Below, piece by piece: positions 27,701 through 38,136 of a DNA stretch of 64,000 nucleotides. The position numbers and the translations under genes were made by a program. Source of the DNA: Callipepla californica brunnescens (Eukaryota > Chordata > Aves > Galliformes > Odontophoridae); assembly GCA_023055505.1 (NCBI GenBank), contig JALIRH010000004.1, positions 13,077,368-13,141,367 on the forward strand. The letters are read 5' to 3'. Position 1 is the first letter of the stretch; each line of letters begins with the position of its first letter. The notes beneath the pieces were generated by a model. The model was given only the letters and a program-made list of their open reading frames with translations, was not told where the DNA came from and searched no databases.

Positions 27701-30700
27701 CTTTTAGTTCTTATATCTGGGTTAGACATGCAAGGGAGCTTCCCCTTCTTCCAGGCGATAGACGTGACTGAGGTATTGTGCCACTTCAAACATGCTGCTG
27801 GAAGAAAAGATCAGCTGAAGGCAAAGGCTCTATGAAAGGATTTCAGGTCTTCTTTTAGAGAAAAAGAAAGGTACCCAGCCCTTGGTAAAAAGCATCTGTA
27901 GGCATAATCCCACTGGGCTGCAACTGTTGTTTCAATCACAAGGCCTGGTTCATGTCCTCCAGCTGATGCTGCATTGTGAAAATGAATCTTCTCCCTTGCA
28001 GGGGATGTAGCTTTATCTCTAGTGACAAGCAAAGCTGGGGAAGACACGAAGTCCCAGGTAGGTTCAGCAATGTAGGCCAAGAAATGACAGCTGCCCAGGT
28101 TTTTCTGGGTTGCAATGATTTCTGCTTGACAATGGCAAGCCAACGTTGCATATGTGATTACAGTTGGGAAAAACACTTTTATCAGCCATAACAAATCTGG
28201 GTGGATGCAGTAGAGTCTGCTTATATACAATCCAGCTGTAATACGGGGCAGACAGAGCGTGCCTATACCTTTTGGGCCACATTTTTGTCATTTGGAAAAG
28301 ATATATTTCATTTAAAAATAATATTTTGATTTTTTGAGACAGAATTTCCATACACTTTCTCTATTATTTTCCCTGAATTAACATTTCTGAATTATTTTCC
28401 AGCACTCAGTGATGGAAAATGAGTACAAGAAATGAAAATATTTTACTGTCACAGATTCTAGCTTCCTCCACTTTGTGTACATAAAAAAAAAAAGATGCCT
28501 CCTAAATGTAAATCCTGGTATGTTTTGATTGCCAGAAAGGGAAAATGTAAAAATCTGAAGGTGTCTAATGTGGAAACTATAAAGACAGACTAATGCTGTA
28601 GTTCTCATAGGAATGTAAGGATATATGCTCTGCTCCAGACTGAAAGCCCAGCTAAGTTGTGCTCCTGCCTGTGATCAGGATTGCAGGAACAATTCCATAT
28701 TTTCAGATAAACCATTGGACTCAGACTGTTACCTATATTAATTTGACCTTGTACATGAAACTTCTAATGTCCTGTCTTGCACAGGAGCTGAGTTTAGTAG
28801 TTGCCTTAAATCAGTGATCTGCACCTGACTCTTTCTAGGCAGACTTGCCATACATTGTTCATGAATATTTACACATATTTTATACATATAAATATGTATA
28901 TTAAAATACATTTCCATCTGGAATATGTTTGAACTTGACCTTACACTTTGTCTCTAACAAGTGCAGAGTAAGTTTTCAAAAAGTGTTGGGATCACAGCCC
29001 TGAAGTCTCTTGCTGTGACCAGTAGGGAACACAGGTTCACTTGTGCTGACCTACTTTCTCTTCTGCCTTCATAGCAAAGTTCTCCTTGATTACTGCTCTA
29101 GGACTGTTCCTGCACTGCTGCAGTGGTTTTATTTCTGTGCTAGGCATATTAAATGTGCTTCTTGGCTACCGTGGAGGAAAGAAAGGAAATAGAAAGAGAA
29201 CTCACAGGTTCTACAAGGTTGGTTGAAATTTGATTCAGGAAATAAATGTTTGTAACCATGAGAAGTTTATGAAAAGCCTAAAAGCATCAGAAATTGAGCT
29301 ATGAAAAACTTTTGAAGGAGGAAATGTAGCTTCCACCATGGTCAGAAAAGGATAATTATTTCCTCTGTTCAGTTTTGCTTGGCAAGAGTGAGTCTGACCT
29401 GACTGCTGCACAAAATTCAGCTTTTAGATCAGAGAGAGCTTTGCTCTTAGCTCCAAGCAGAGTTTGATTCAATATTACTGCTGCATTGCTGTCCACCTGG
29501 GTGAGCTTTGCAACTGTTCGAGTTGCAAAGCTCATGCTGATAAGAAGGAACAGATGGCTGTAATGCTAGGAATTGTCAAGATGCCTCAGAAGGGCTGCTC
29601 TGCCTTCAGCAAATGCTGATCTGCTGATAGCAGAACTACTTCATAGAATCATAGAAACACGGAGGTTGGAAAAGGCATCTAAGATCATCCAGTCCACCTA
29701 CCACCAATATTGCCCATAAAACCATGTCCCTCAGTACCACATCTACACACTTCTTGAACCTCTCCAGGGATGGCAAGTCCACCACCTCCCTGGGTAGCCC
29801 TCAGAATCATTTCAAATTCAGTGGTTTGGTGTTTTTTTTTTTTTTTTTTTTTTAATAATAATAATAAAAAAGAAGATTAGATTACAGGCAAATCTATAAT
29901 ACAAACAGAGTCAAAACTGTGACTGACCCAAAATTAATGTTGAATAGAATAATGTCAGACTTAAACAGAATATGAACAGAATTATGAATTTTAGAATTTC
30001 ATTCTAAGTTGGAATGAAAACTAATGTCAAAACTAAAGTATACTTAGTATTATAAAATTATTAAGTATTTTTTAATTCCTGCAGGTCTTTAAAGAACAGC
30101 CATTTAGTTGAGGCAAGATTATTTATATTCTACCTCATACATTACCCAAACACTGAATGGACAAATTCAGTCATATAGACGCAGACACTAAGTCCTTAAT
30201 GGCCATGGAGTAGCATCAACTGAAGCTGTGAGGAAAGTTTTGTTCTTTATTACTCAAACTGTGCCTTAGCAGGAAAGTACTTTTCCATAAGGCCAAAAGT
30301 GTTCTCATCTGAGAGGACAAAAATAGCTTTGTAAGAGAAAAATATTGCATAAAAGCATAAATCTTCCCCAGATCTCACTACACGCTAAGCTCAGTATTGT
30401 GACTGTGTTGTGCTATCTTTTTTTACAGAACCATTGAATGATTCAGAGAGAGAAGGACTGTTTAGGAATTTACATCAACTGTTTTTGATGGAGAAGATTT
30501 AGGATGAATTCCTACATACAGAGTTGGGATGATCGTGTGAGGTTGTGGCCTGGTGAAGTACAGGGTCTCCATGTTCACACTCAGAGAATTGCACACTTAA
30601 CAACAGCAAATTCTGCACAGGGGAATTTAATGTGTTTCTGGACACACACACTCCTTCAGTGGCTTTAAAATCCCAGTTGTTGCCTGCTATGTGTGTCCTG

Positions 30701-31259
30701 ATCTGGTCATTGATATTCATCACAAATAGCTAGCCCACTATATGTCTGAAATTCCATGCTGCAAAAGCGATCTCAATGACAAATTCTACATTCTAGGTGG
30801 ATGGGATAAACAAGGAGTCAAGAATCTGAGGCTACAGCTGTCTTTATCTCTTTGTTAACTGCAAATCCCTTTGGGTGTTCCTTCTTGCATTATGTCTATT
30901 ACCCTGCCAAATGAGGAGAAACTATCAATTAAACACAAAACACTATTCTTTCTGTGCACCTCGATCTTTCATGAGCTAGTAATATGCTTGAAAAAGTTAA
31001 ATGGACCAGAAAAAAAGAGTACAACAGGGCTCAGCCTGTTTGCTACTCAATTCATCTTGAACTAAATTAAATTCAAATCAGCCTTGAGTTTTTGAAAATA
31101 CACATTTTTTGTAATTTTAGTTTCTCTCTACATACCTGTCTGATGATCACAGGTGGGATAGTCATCTTCAGTAGTCCCAAATATCTCTGTCCAAGACATC
31201 AGGGGATCACAAACCATTGTGTTTGACAGGAACGTGCTGTGGGTTACTGAATCCAGCAT
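21612..31259 (-). CDS. ELF5: ELF5, epithelium-specific ETS transcription factor (complete coding region)
   Basis: ELF5 (ESE-2) is a nuclear factor that binds GGAA sites and directs epithelial cell fate; in mammals it acts in trophoblast, mammary and other secretory epithelia. Six - strand coding exons join in phase: 31259-31136, 25808-25575, 24560-24510, 23803-23729, 22480-22285 and 21708-21612. They total 777 bp, or 258 residues (human isoforms are about 255-265). Residues 1-42 start [11 protein letters not shown], matching the human start. The PNT domain is about residues 43-119 ([32 protein letters not shown]). The linker is about 120-162. The ETS domain is about 163-252 ([25 protein letters not shown]). 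Its recognition helix [11 protein letters not shown] carries the two GGA-contacting arginines (about R224 and R227). Mammary roles cannot apply in a bird. The gene is convergent with CAT, as in human 11p13. The untranslated first exon and promoter were not located. Confidence 0.96.
21709..22284 (-). other. ELF5: ELF5 intron, nothing else seen
   Basis: This 576 bp intron separates the two ETS-domain exons, a position typical of ETS genes. No repeat was recognised. Confidence 0.85.
22285..22480 (-). CDS. ELF5: ELF5 exon with most of the ETS domain
   Basis: The acceptor is 'cttcttcctgttcaag', starting ACCTGCAG; the later AG at the end of 'cctgcag' would put the exon out of phase. The donor is 'CTTCG|gtgagt'. 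The 196 bp exon reads [40 protein letters not shown] and [17 protein letters not shown]. It ends inside the codon of the second GGA-contacting Arg of the recognition helix. Confidence 0.96.
22656..22672 (+). repeat. Poly-A tract (17 bases)
   Basis: This is an uninterrupted A17 (poly-T on the ELF5 coding strand) inside an ELF5 intron. Confidence 0.8.
23073..23275 (-). mobile_element. CR1 LINE 3' fragment in ELF5 intron
   Basis: The + strand shows the reversed CR1 3' end: 'aatagaatcactgaggttgg', 'gatcatccagtccaaccatc', 'actacctccccaggcagcct' and 'cactctttcagagaagaaat'. It is about 200 bp, 5' truncated, and in the same orientation as ELF5 transcription. Confidence 0.9.
23729..23803 (-). CDS. 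ELF5: ELF5 linker exon before the ETS domain
   Basis: The acceptor is 'ttactctgcagttcag' (the second AG is used) and the donor 'AGAACAA|gtaagt'. The 75 bp exon reads, with the split Phe, [20 protein letters not shown] and then SHGRTN. Human has [25 protein letters not shown]. The AG five bases upstream would break the frame, so 23803 is the start. Confidence 0.9.
23804..24509 (-). other. ELF5: ELF5 intron, nothing else seen
   Basis: This 706 bp intron lies between the two linker exons. An open frame continues upstream of the 23803 acceptor for about 30 codons, but it is not supported by homology. Confidence 0.75.
24510..24560 (-). CDS. ELF5: ELF5 linker micro-exon (51 bp)
   Basis: The acceptor is 'gtttttccctcacag' and the donor 'GGAAT|gtaagt'. 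Joined to the split Gly, it reads [17 protein letters not shown], aligning with human GYSFFNDAEESKATIKD. The phases fit both neighbours (2 bases in, 1 base out). It is too short and too diverged to find by ORF length; position, phase and the SFF-D-EE-K pattern support it. Confidence 0.88.
24561..25574 (-). other. ELF5: ELF5 intron, nothing else seen
   Basis: This 1.0 kb intron lies between the PNT exon and the micro-exon. No repeats or extra exons were recognised. Confidence 0.8.
25575..25808 (-). CDS. ELF5: ELF5 exon encoding the Pointed (PNT) domain
   Basis: The acceptor (- strand) is 'aaatatgttacag' and the donor 'ATGCACG|gtgagt'. The exon is 234 bp. It reads [20 protein letters not shown], then [18 protein letters not shown], and ends [16 protein letters not shown] and [13 protein letters not shown] match human ELF5 rather than EHF or ELF3, which fixes the paralogue. 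PNT domains mediate protein-protein contacts and add transactivation in this subfamily. Confidence 0.96.
29502..29534. repeat. Perfect 14-bp inverted repeat (hairpin)
   Basis: The arms 'tgagctttgcaact' (29502-29515) and 'agttgcaaagctca' (29521-29534) are exact reverse complements around the 5-base loop 'gttcg'. It lies in the first ELF5 coding intron. The function is unknown; outward pairing is weak, so it is not a normal pre-miRNA. Confidence 0.85.
29641..29807 (-). mobile_element. CR1 LINE 3' fragment in ELF5 intron
   Basis: The + strand shows 'catagaatcatagaaacacg', 'aggttggaaaaggcatctaa' and 'accacctccctgggtagccc', the reversed 3' end of CR1. The element's own 8-bp tail is visible as 'catagaatcatag'. 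It is about 165 bp and 5' truncated. Confidence 0.9.
29832..29853 (+). repeat. Poly-T tract (22 bases) followed by AAT units
   Basis: T22 is followed by about four AAT units ('aataataataataa'). It lies 25 bp beyond the CR1 fragment and is not part of a CR1 tail. Confidence 0.85.
31136..31259 (-). CDS. ELF5: ELF5 first coding exon
   Basis: The ATG is at 31257-31259 with G at -3. The exon reads [20 protein letters not shown] and then [20 protein letters not shown]; human has [20 protein letters not shown]. It ends with one base of an Asp codon at donor 'CAGACAG|gtatgt'. An in-frame ATG 21 bases upstream (31278-31280) has a poor context and would add MCCCLKA; the MLDSV start is preferred because of its homology. 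A possible acceptor just upstream is 'ctgtctgaag' before 'gcgATG'. Confidence 0.95.
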
Positions 31260-31280
31260 CGCCTTCAGACAGCAACACAT

Positions 31281-34200
31281 CAGTTGAAGATGAAATGGTA
31301 ATATTAAGAATAAAATTTTTCAGTAGACCAGCATTATTTCCTTGCTGTAAATGCATAGATCTGTGACGTATCAATGGCCATCACATAAACTTCAACTGAA
31401 GCTAATGATCATCTGAAAACTGCAGTGAAGTAAGACATTTAGGATCAATGCGGTTGATGAAAATGATAGAGGTAGATTTGCACTCAAAATGGTTGGAATG
31501 ACACATTCCTAGGGATTTGAAAATGCAATGTATGCATGCAAAAATAAGAGTGACAAAAAAAACTGTTAAATAAATAATAAAATAGTTAGAAATTTATAAA
31601 TGATTTTGACACTATGATTATATGAGATTGGTTTTTAAAAAAGTCCCTATACAAACATATGAGAAAACATCATTCTGGCCATAAGGGTGTTTGCTGTGTC
31701 TGTAAGATGCTGCCACAAATGTCAGCCAGGCTGAAGTGTGAGGAGATCAACAAAGTCTGATGGAAACTGAGAATTTATGTGGAAAATGAGAAACTATTAC
31801 CGAGTTTTCATGCTTCAAGGAAGAGGATTCTTGCACCAAAAATGAGATGACCACAGAATAAAGTAGCTGAGAACTGGTGATATTTCAAAGAGTAGTGGTT
31901 GGTGAAAACATGATAGAAACTAAAGTTGGCACAGAGGAGAACTTGTGGTCCATCCCTTTCCTTTCTACCTCTGTGACATACACACGAGTACACATATATG
32001 CAATTGCACTTCATGGCCAAGACTCATGATGCACAAACCCCAACACCTTCCCACTTGCAGTATGAAAGGTGAGGGTTTGGAAGGCTTTTAAGGAAAGAGC
32101 AGAATATAAACCCACTGTGCTTTATGTCATAGTTTCTTCTTTGGGAAAGACAGGGATTGTTCCATGGACTAACTGCTATGAAAACAAAAAAGAACCCAGT
32201 TTGTACTCTTGCCTTTCAGACTTCAGAAAAAAACCTGCTCAAGAGAGTTTACTCCTTTTCTTCAGACCTAAGCTGCTTCTGCCTTTCAGGACTAGTTCCA
32301 TCCTGGGTAATTTCTAGCAGTAAGACACTCAAGCTAGGTAACAGCATAATACAGTCTTAGAGATCAATGTTTAATCTCAAATTATTACAAATTCAAAAGC
32401 TGTCCAAATCGCTGCATATTCTGAGGAAATATGAAGGATTCAGAAGTTTTCTTGGATAAATGACAAAACTGAAAGATGAATCCAATCTTACTGTTAATTA
32501 TGGTAGTGATGAGATATGGAATACAGAAACATTTGTGAGGCTTCTGAAATATACAGTAATTCAGGTATAGGGCAAGGTAACATTTCAAAAATAACACATT
32601 TCCACTTGATCATGCCATTGTGAATATACATATTAAAATGTAATAAATGTAATAAAAAATGTATATGAAAACCATTAATTGTTTTAGCAAATATATTCAA
32701 AGAATCTATTCTCTGTGCAACTCTGCCAAAGGATTTAGGGTGCAATACTTCATCCATGTATCAGCGTGTAATTGTGTTTTTGGGTGAACTCCTTGTATTC
32801 AGTGAGCAATATAGAATTCATGAATTCAGTCATAGAATTCATGAAGAGTGATCCATATGAGTCTACCTTGTCTTGTCTCAGATATAACAGAATTACCAGA
32901 ATTTAATGTTAGTGTGAGGGTCCCAATGGGACTCTTATTCCTCTGACTAAATGGCCCTTAATGTCATATCTGTTTACAAACCATTCAGAACGTCACTACA
33001 GTGGCTTTTTTAATCTGAGTTACTGCGCAATATAATCCAAACAAAAATGAGCACAAAATGCTTACTCAGTTTTTTCTGCAGTTTCTTTTATCCTTAATTC
33101 CATTACTGGATTGAGATGATACTAGTTTAATATACATAGAACTCTGAAATTCACTGTGTCAGATAAAATGAACTCAACCATTCTGTACAATAGCGCAGCA
33201 GCAGTACTGACACAAATGTCTCTCTGAAAAACAAGCTGAGACCTCTACATTTGAGGAATCTGAGACTTCTTCATGCTTTCTATCTGTGCAAAAGGAAATT
33301 ACTGTTAGTCACAACACAGAAAATACTTCTAAGGCTCTTGAAGTCAATGGTTGTTTTTTGTTTTTTTTTTGTTAACTTCAGCAGAATTTCACCACTCGTT
33401 TATCACCAAGGGGTGGCAGGACAGGCACACACAGAAGAGCTGGATAGGAGCTTACGGAACCGGGAAGAAGGCAGCAAGAAAGAGTCACTGATAACTCACT
33501 TTGGTGATGACACGATGCTGCTAGAGTTGTACCTACCACTGATCTGTATAAAAAATATAGGAAATATAGTGGCCTCCAGGACACATGCACTGACAGCAAT
33601 GCTCACAACCATTCCCCTGGCAGCTTGCACACCGTATTTTCCTGTGGCAGTCATCCCCAAACATCACAACAATCATCTGTCTGTGAATACACCCTGGTAC
33701 CAACCCAACAGGCAGAAAGAACACCTCCCCCCTCCTCCCACCCAAGCGAAATCAGTTTTGGAAAAGTGAATAGAATATCTCTGCAGGTAATTGGAGAACT
33801 GTGCCTTAAGAATGACTGCTAAGCTAACCTGGTGAAGCATCTCCCCCACTCTCTACACTTGTCTGCTCATAAATAAGATTTCATACAGAGACAGAAATGT
33901 CTGGAATGAAATCCCAACCTGTCTCAAGACAATTTTCCCCTAAAATTCATCAAGGACAGAATTCCACTGTATATTTCTATTGATTGTCAGCAGAAAATAA
34001 TGTCTATCTGACAACTGCACAAGTTTTATTGAAATCCAAATGAGAAGGTGAGACTGCCACATCCTCTTTACAGTAAAAAACATTTATTGGTTGAATTCTT
34101 TAAGCTAGTGCTTTTAGTAGAAAAAAATAGTTGAAAATAGTAATGGGTCAGGAAAAGAAAAATGTTGCCTTTGAAAACTATAATCATTTCTCCATCTGGG

Positions 34201-35793
34201 TAAGACTTAACTAGAGAAGGATGAAGTTGTTATTGTTTTCATCATTCTATCCAAATGGTAATGACAGATTAGTAGATTTAGTGTCTTGCTTGTGAATTTT
34301 CATGATGATTTTTCCATGATGGAAAGTAGATTTGCACAAGGTAGAATGATACTTGGGATGATGGATGAACTAGAGCGAACAAAGTATGGTCTGTAACAGA
34401 GCCAAAGCCATTGGATTTAGAAAAGTTCTGGATGAGGCACATACTTGATTTCATAGTTCACTGTAAGGAAAATTATGTATCCAAGCTGGGAAATTAATTC
34501 TGTGAGAGGAAGGGCAGTTTCAGCCCCTGCTGAGGGCTGGGCCTGGGCTCCTGGGTTTGGGGTAGAGCTGCCATGTGCTGTGACAGGCAGCAAAAGACAT
34601 GTAGGAAGGAAAATTCCAGTTTTAGTCATATGCAGCTTAAGTTTTTGCTCCTATACAGAGCTATGCACGCTCCAGAAAATAATGTCAATTCTTAATATCA
34701 CTAACAGAGGTAATCTCTTTTCAAATACGTTATGCAAACAGGATGTTGGTTTGGGTCATGTCAAATGGCATTTCACTGCTAGCTGGTGCTGCTTAGATAC
34801 ACACATGGGTATCCGCTTAAATTCACTTTTGGGAAACAGAAAGGGGAAGAGGCAGTCAATTGCTTAAACAAAAGAAGAGCTTTACAGTATTGGCTTTACC
34901 CCAGCTGGTGGCTGGTTGGAAGAAGCAATTAATTAGCTGTCACACTGCAAACATTCTCTTCTGATTTAATGAGACAGGCAGAGATTGTTAATTTATTGAA
35001 AAGCATTTGTTTGGGTTCGCGCACATCTCCTCTATTAATTCATTAAACCAAAATCAATTGTTTACCATTAAGAAAGGAGGTGATGCTCAGCAAGAGTGGC
35101 AGGCAGCACATCAGCTGAGTGCCTGATAAATCATCAAAGCTAAAGCACCTTGGCAGCTGACAGCTGTTTGAAAAGAGCGACTTCAAGAAAGAAATGGAGC
35201 TTACTTGCAGGCAGGCGCTTACTCCTGATGCAGCAGCTAAATCCAGAAGCAGTCTTGGGAGCCAGGGGGAGCAGGAGGCATCAGCAGCAGCGCAGCACGG
35301 TGCTTGGAAATAAAGCCACCTGTGGGACTGTGATATACGGAACACCTTGCAGACAGGTTCGTTTGGTTTTTCAAGTTCTTACACACACCCCTTTTGATGA
35401 CAGTGATAATATATAGTATAACACAGCTCAGAGAACGGAGGAGAAACATTCTCAAGTGCAGAAAGTTTACCTTTATCCTGCATTGTTTTCTTCTTCTCCT
35501 CTAAAAAGCATTGATTTACGTAAGCCTGACTCTTGGACCACCTTAGGCAAACCCAGAATGTTTAAGCACTTGAACTGAGGTGACATTTTCACTCTTTCTT
35601 TTACAGCCCTGGCACATAAGAATGGTTACTGCGTTACATTCATAGACCTCAAAGCCTAGACATTTTCACCACTTGCTTCTGACTAAGACCAGGATTTAGG
35701 AAAGTGACTGGTGAAAATCATGAAGGAAACCACTGAGAGCATGGGAGAAAGGACAGTGCTCACCTGATGTCAAGTGACATCTCTGCTCTGCAC
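31281..35793. other. Sequence upstream of ELF5, no supported gene
   Basis: The ELF5 untranslated first exon and promoter may lie here but could not be placed by sequence alone. A cysteine-rich possible exon (33,537-33,680, - strand) and an E-box-rich block (34,900-35,345) are described in findings. The rest is AT-rich with no recognised repeat. Confidence 0.55.
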
Positions 35794-36003
35794 ACGGAAT
35801 CATTAAGGTTGGAAAAGAACGCTAAGATCACCTAGTCCAACCACCGGCCCATCCCCACCATGCTTGCTGACCGTCTCCCTCCATGCTACATCTCCATGGC
35901 TCTTGGACACCTCCAGGATCGGTGACTCCACCTCCTCCCCATGCAGCCTGTGCCAGTGCCTCACCACTGTTTCTGAGAAGAAATTTTTCAGAATTTTTTT
36001 GTA
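35794..36003 (-). mobile_element. CR1 LINE 3' fragment
   Basis: The + strand shows 'ggaatcattaaggttggaaa', 'gatcacctagtccaaccacc' and 'ctcaccactgtttctgagaa'. The - strand frame still reads NFFSETVVRHWHRL, the CR1 ORF2 C-terminal motif. It is about 210 bp and 5' truncated. Confidence 0.9.
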
Positions 36004-37136
36004 TCTCACAGGGCCTGAGTCCCCCAGACCTGCTGGGTTGTAACCCAGATGGAGCTGCCATTATGTTGTTAGTGACTGCCAAGTGATGTGAATTTTCATG
36101 AGGGTGATGCTTGGCATCATTAGAAGCAACAGATCAGAGACACTGGCAGTGGAGAGAATGAATTGGAAAATGAAATGAGCACATCTAATATAAAAGAACA
36201 GATCTTAATATAAATGAGGAGCTTTGGTCAGCCTAGATCAAAATATTTTTGTGCCCCAGAGCTCTGTGTTAATTAGTAGTCTCTGGAGGATGCCTGAGTA
36301 AATAGCATGAGTTAAAGACTTGCACACATAGAACACCTCAGATCTCCAGAGAGGTGCTGTTTCTAATGCTTAGGATACCTTGTCCTTCATGTTTAAGGCA
36401 GGCTTTGGACTAAGGTTTTCCTGTCTTCAGAAATTCCACGGCTGGAATTGTCATTCAGGGAGAAGTGGAAGATATTAAACAAGGGAAACACAGAGCCATC
36501 TGTTAGCAGGATCCCTTTGGTTTAGACTTCTTTTCTTTCAAACTCTTGCTCCAAGCGGAGGCATTTGCTCACCCAATTACTGCGGTGTCAGAGTGCCTCC
36601 ACTCCTGTGTGTATCTCACACTGCTGAATAGTGTGACCCTGCAGAGCAGCAGCTGAAGCTTGGCACAGCAGAGCTGTGTACAGGCTCACGGTTTGTGAGG
36701 CTGTAATGGGACTGCCTGCTGCACCTGCGGCTCGTTGCCTTCAGCCACACAGGAACATCGCTCTGCACTTCTGAATTCCCAGGGCAGCACCAGCCTGTGC
36801 CATGTGCACTGAACCGCCTGAGCCTCAGTGCTCAGCACACGAACAAAGACTTGGCAGGTTTAAAGAAGATTGACTAGGCTCCTGAGAGTAGCAGGAAGAA
36901 GTTATTACTGGATTAGCCCGTGACATCATCTTTCACAATTTTTAATAAAAGTGCCACTCACAGAGCTTTGCAGGCTGATCAGAGAAGCGCTGCTGACATG
37001 TGCAAATGGAACTAGGGATTTCCACAGTGAGGTGGTTCTGATTCAAATGCAGCTCAGATTTCCACTGGCAACAATGAACTTTGTTCACTGTCTATTAAGT
37101 AGAGTTCATCTCATATTCCCTCAGTTTATGGCCCAT

Positions 37137-37158
37137 AATAATAATAATTATTATTATT
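37137..37158. repeat. 22-bp perfect AT palindrome
   Basis: AAT units run into ATT units, giving a perfect palindrome centred between 37147 and 37148. It can form a cruciform and is a likely unstable microsatellite. Confidence 0.85.
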
Positions 37159-38090
37159 TTGTCTCTCATAATCATCTCAGTGACTGCAGAAACTTTGACT
37201 TGTATTATATGGCCTGGAGAGTGTGTTGGTGAAATCAGGTTAATACTTACCATAAATACTAATCTAGGTTTTTTCCTTTCAGTTACAGCAGTATGAACCC
37301 CAATTACTCCATTTCCTCCACTCTGAATTAACGAACACCAAACAATGCCGGCTAGCTGCCCTGCTGTACCAGAGGGTGCAGTGAATACATTTCTGTGTAA
37401 TATGGCCTAATTGTGTACATCTTGGGCAATGCATCTTCTAGGCATAGCCCATCCTAGTGAGCTCTGCATAGCCTGTAGAAAAGGGAGATTTCCCTTCACT
37501 GGCTTTCCCTTTGGAGCACCAGTCAAAATGTCAGTGGAGGCACCAGGTACCAGTGAAATGCCAGATATCAGAGGAAAGGAACTTCTAACTGAGATCTCAG
37601 CATGTCTGAGACCATCACCAAAACCTCATGTTTTCTTCCATCCTGATACAAAACTAGTCTGAGTGTCTATTTCTACAGAGCACTATCTAAATGGGGAAGG
37701 TAAGAGGAAGGGCTTCTAACAGCCTTTTAAGGAGAGGCAGCGTTAAGGTTATGTGACCTTATATAACAGAAAATACACTAGGTGAAAAAAAAAACCAACA
37801 AAAAACCAAACACAAAAAGCACAGCCAGTCTCTAAAATGAAAATAAGCATTAAGTATACATTTCTAGTTAACTCACACAATGGATGAGATTTCTTGGAAC
37901 AGCTTGGAGGACACTTTTCAAGGGAAAATGCTTAAAGCACATGCAAATTGCTTTCTTATTCCGGCTACAGCAGCAGAAAAACTTATTATTCACTCTGTTT
38001 TCTTTATTCAGAACTGACTGGCACCAAACAACTCAATGTATCACACCTTTATCACTGGATATGTAGATTCCCCAGGCAAGAATCATTCTA

Positions 38091-38136
38091 CTTTCCCTGG
38101 AATATGCAGAAATTTCTGGAATATCTATCTGGAAAT
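38091..38136 (+). repeat. Local direct repeat, copy 1
   Basis: This 46-base segment matches 39324-39369 at 37 of 46 positions. Both begin with the same 14 bases, 'ctttccctggaata', and share 'tatctgga' near the end. It could be an old local duplication or two fragments of an unnamed repeat. Confidence 0.5.

Larger units (their letters stand above)
25809..31135 (-). other. ELF5: ELF5 first coding intron (5.3 kb)
   Basis: The largest ELF5 intron separates the start exon from the PNT exon. It contains a GC-richer block with many overlapping ORFs at 26,930-28,230, a 14-bp hairpin at 29,502-29,534, a CR1 fragment at 29,641-29,807 and a T22 tract at 29,832-29,853. It could carry intronic enhancers. 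No extra ELF5 exon was found. Confidence 0.75.

Noticed and set aside
27811..28230. 139-codon - strand ORF inside the ELF5 intron, same strand as ELF5
   Set aside because: No match to ELF5, and the six-exon coding chain is already complete and in phase without it.
31281..36540. CpG-island promoter for ELF5
   Set aside because: CG dinucleotides are sparse throughout; no island-like stretch was seen, so the promoter was not called.
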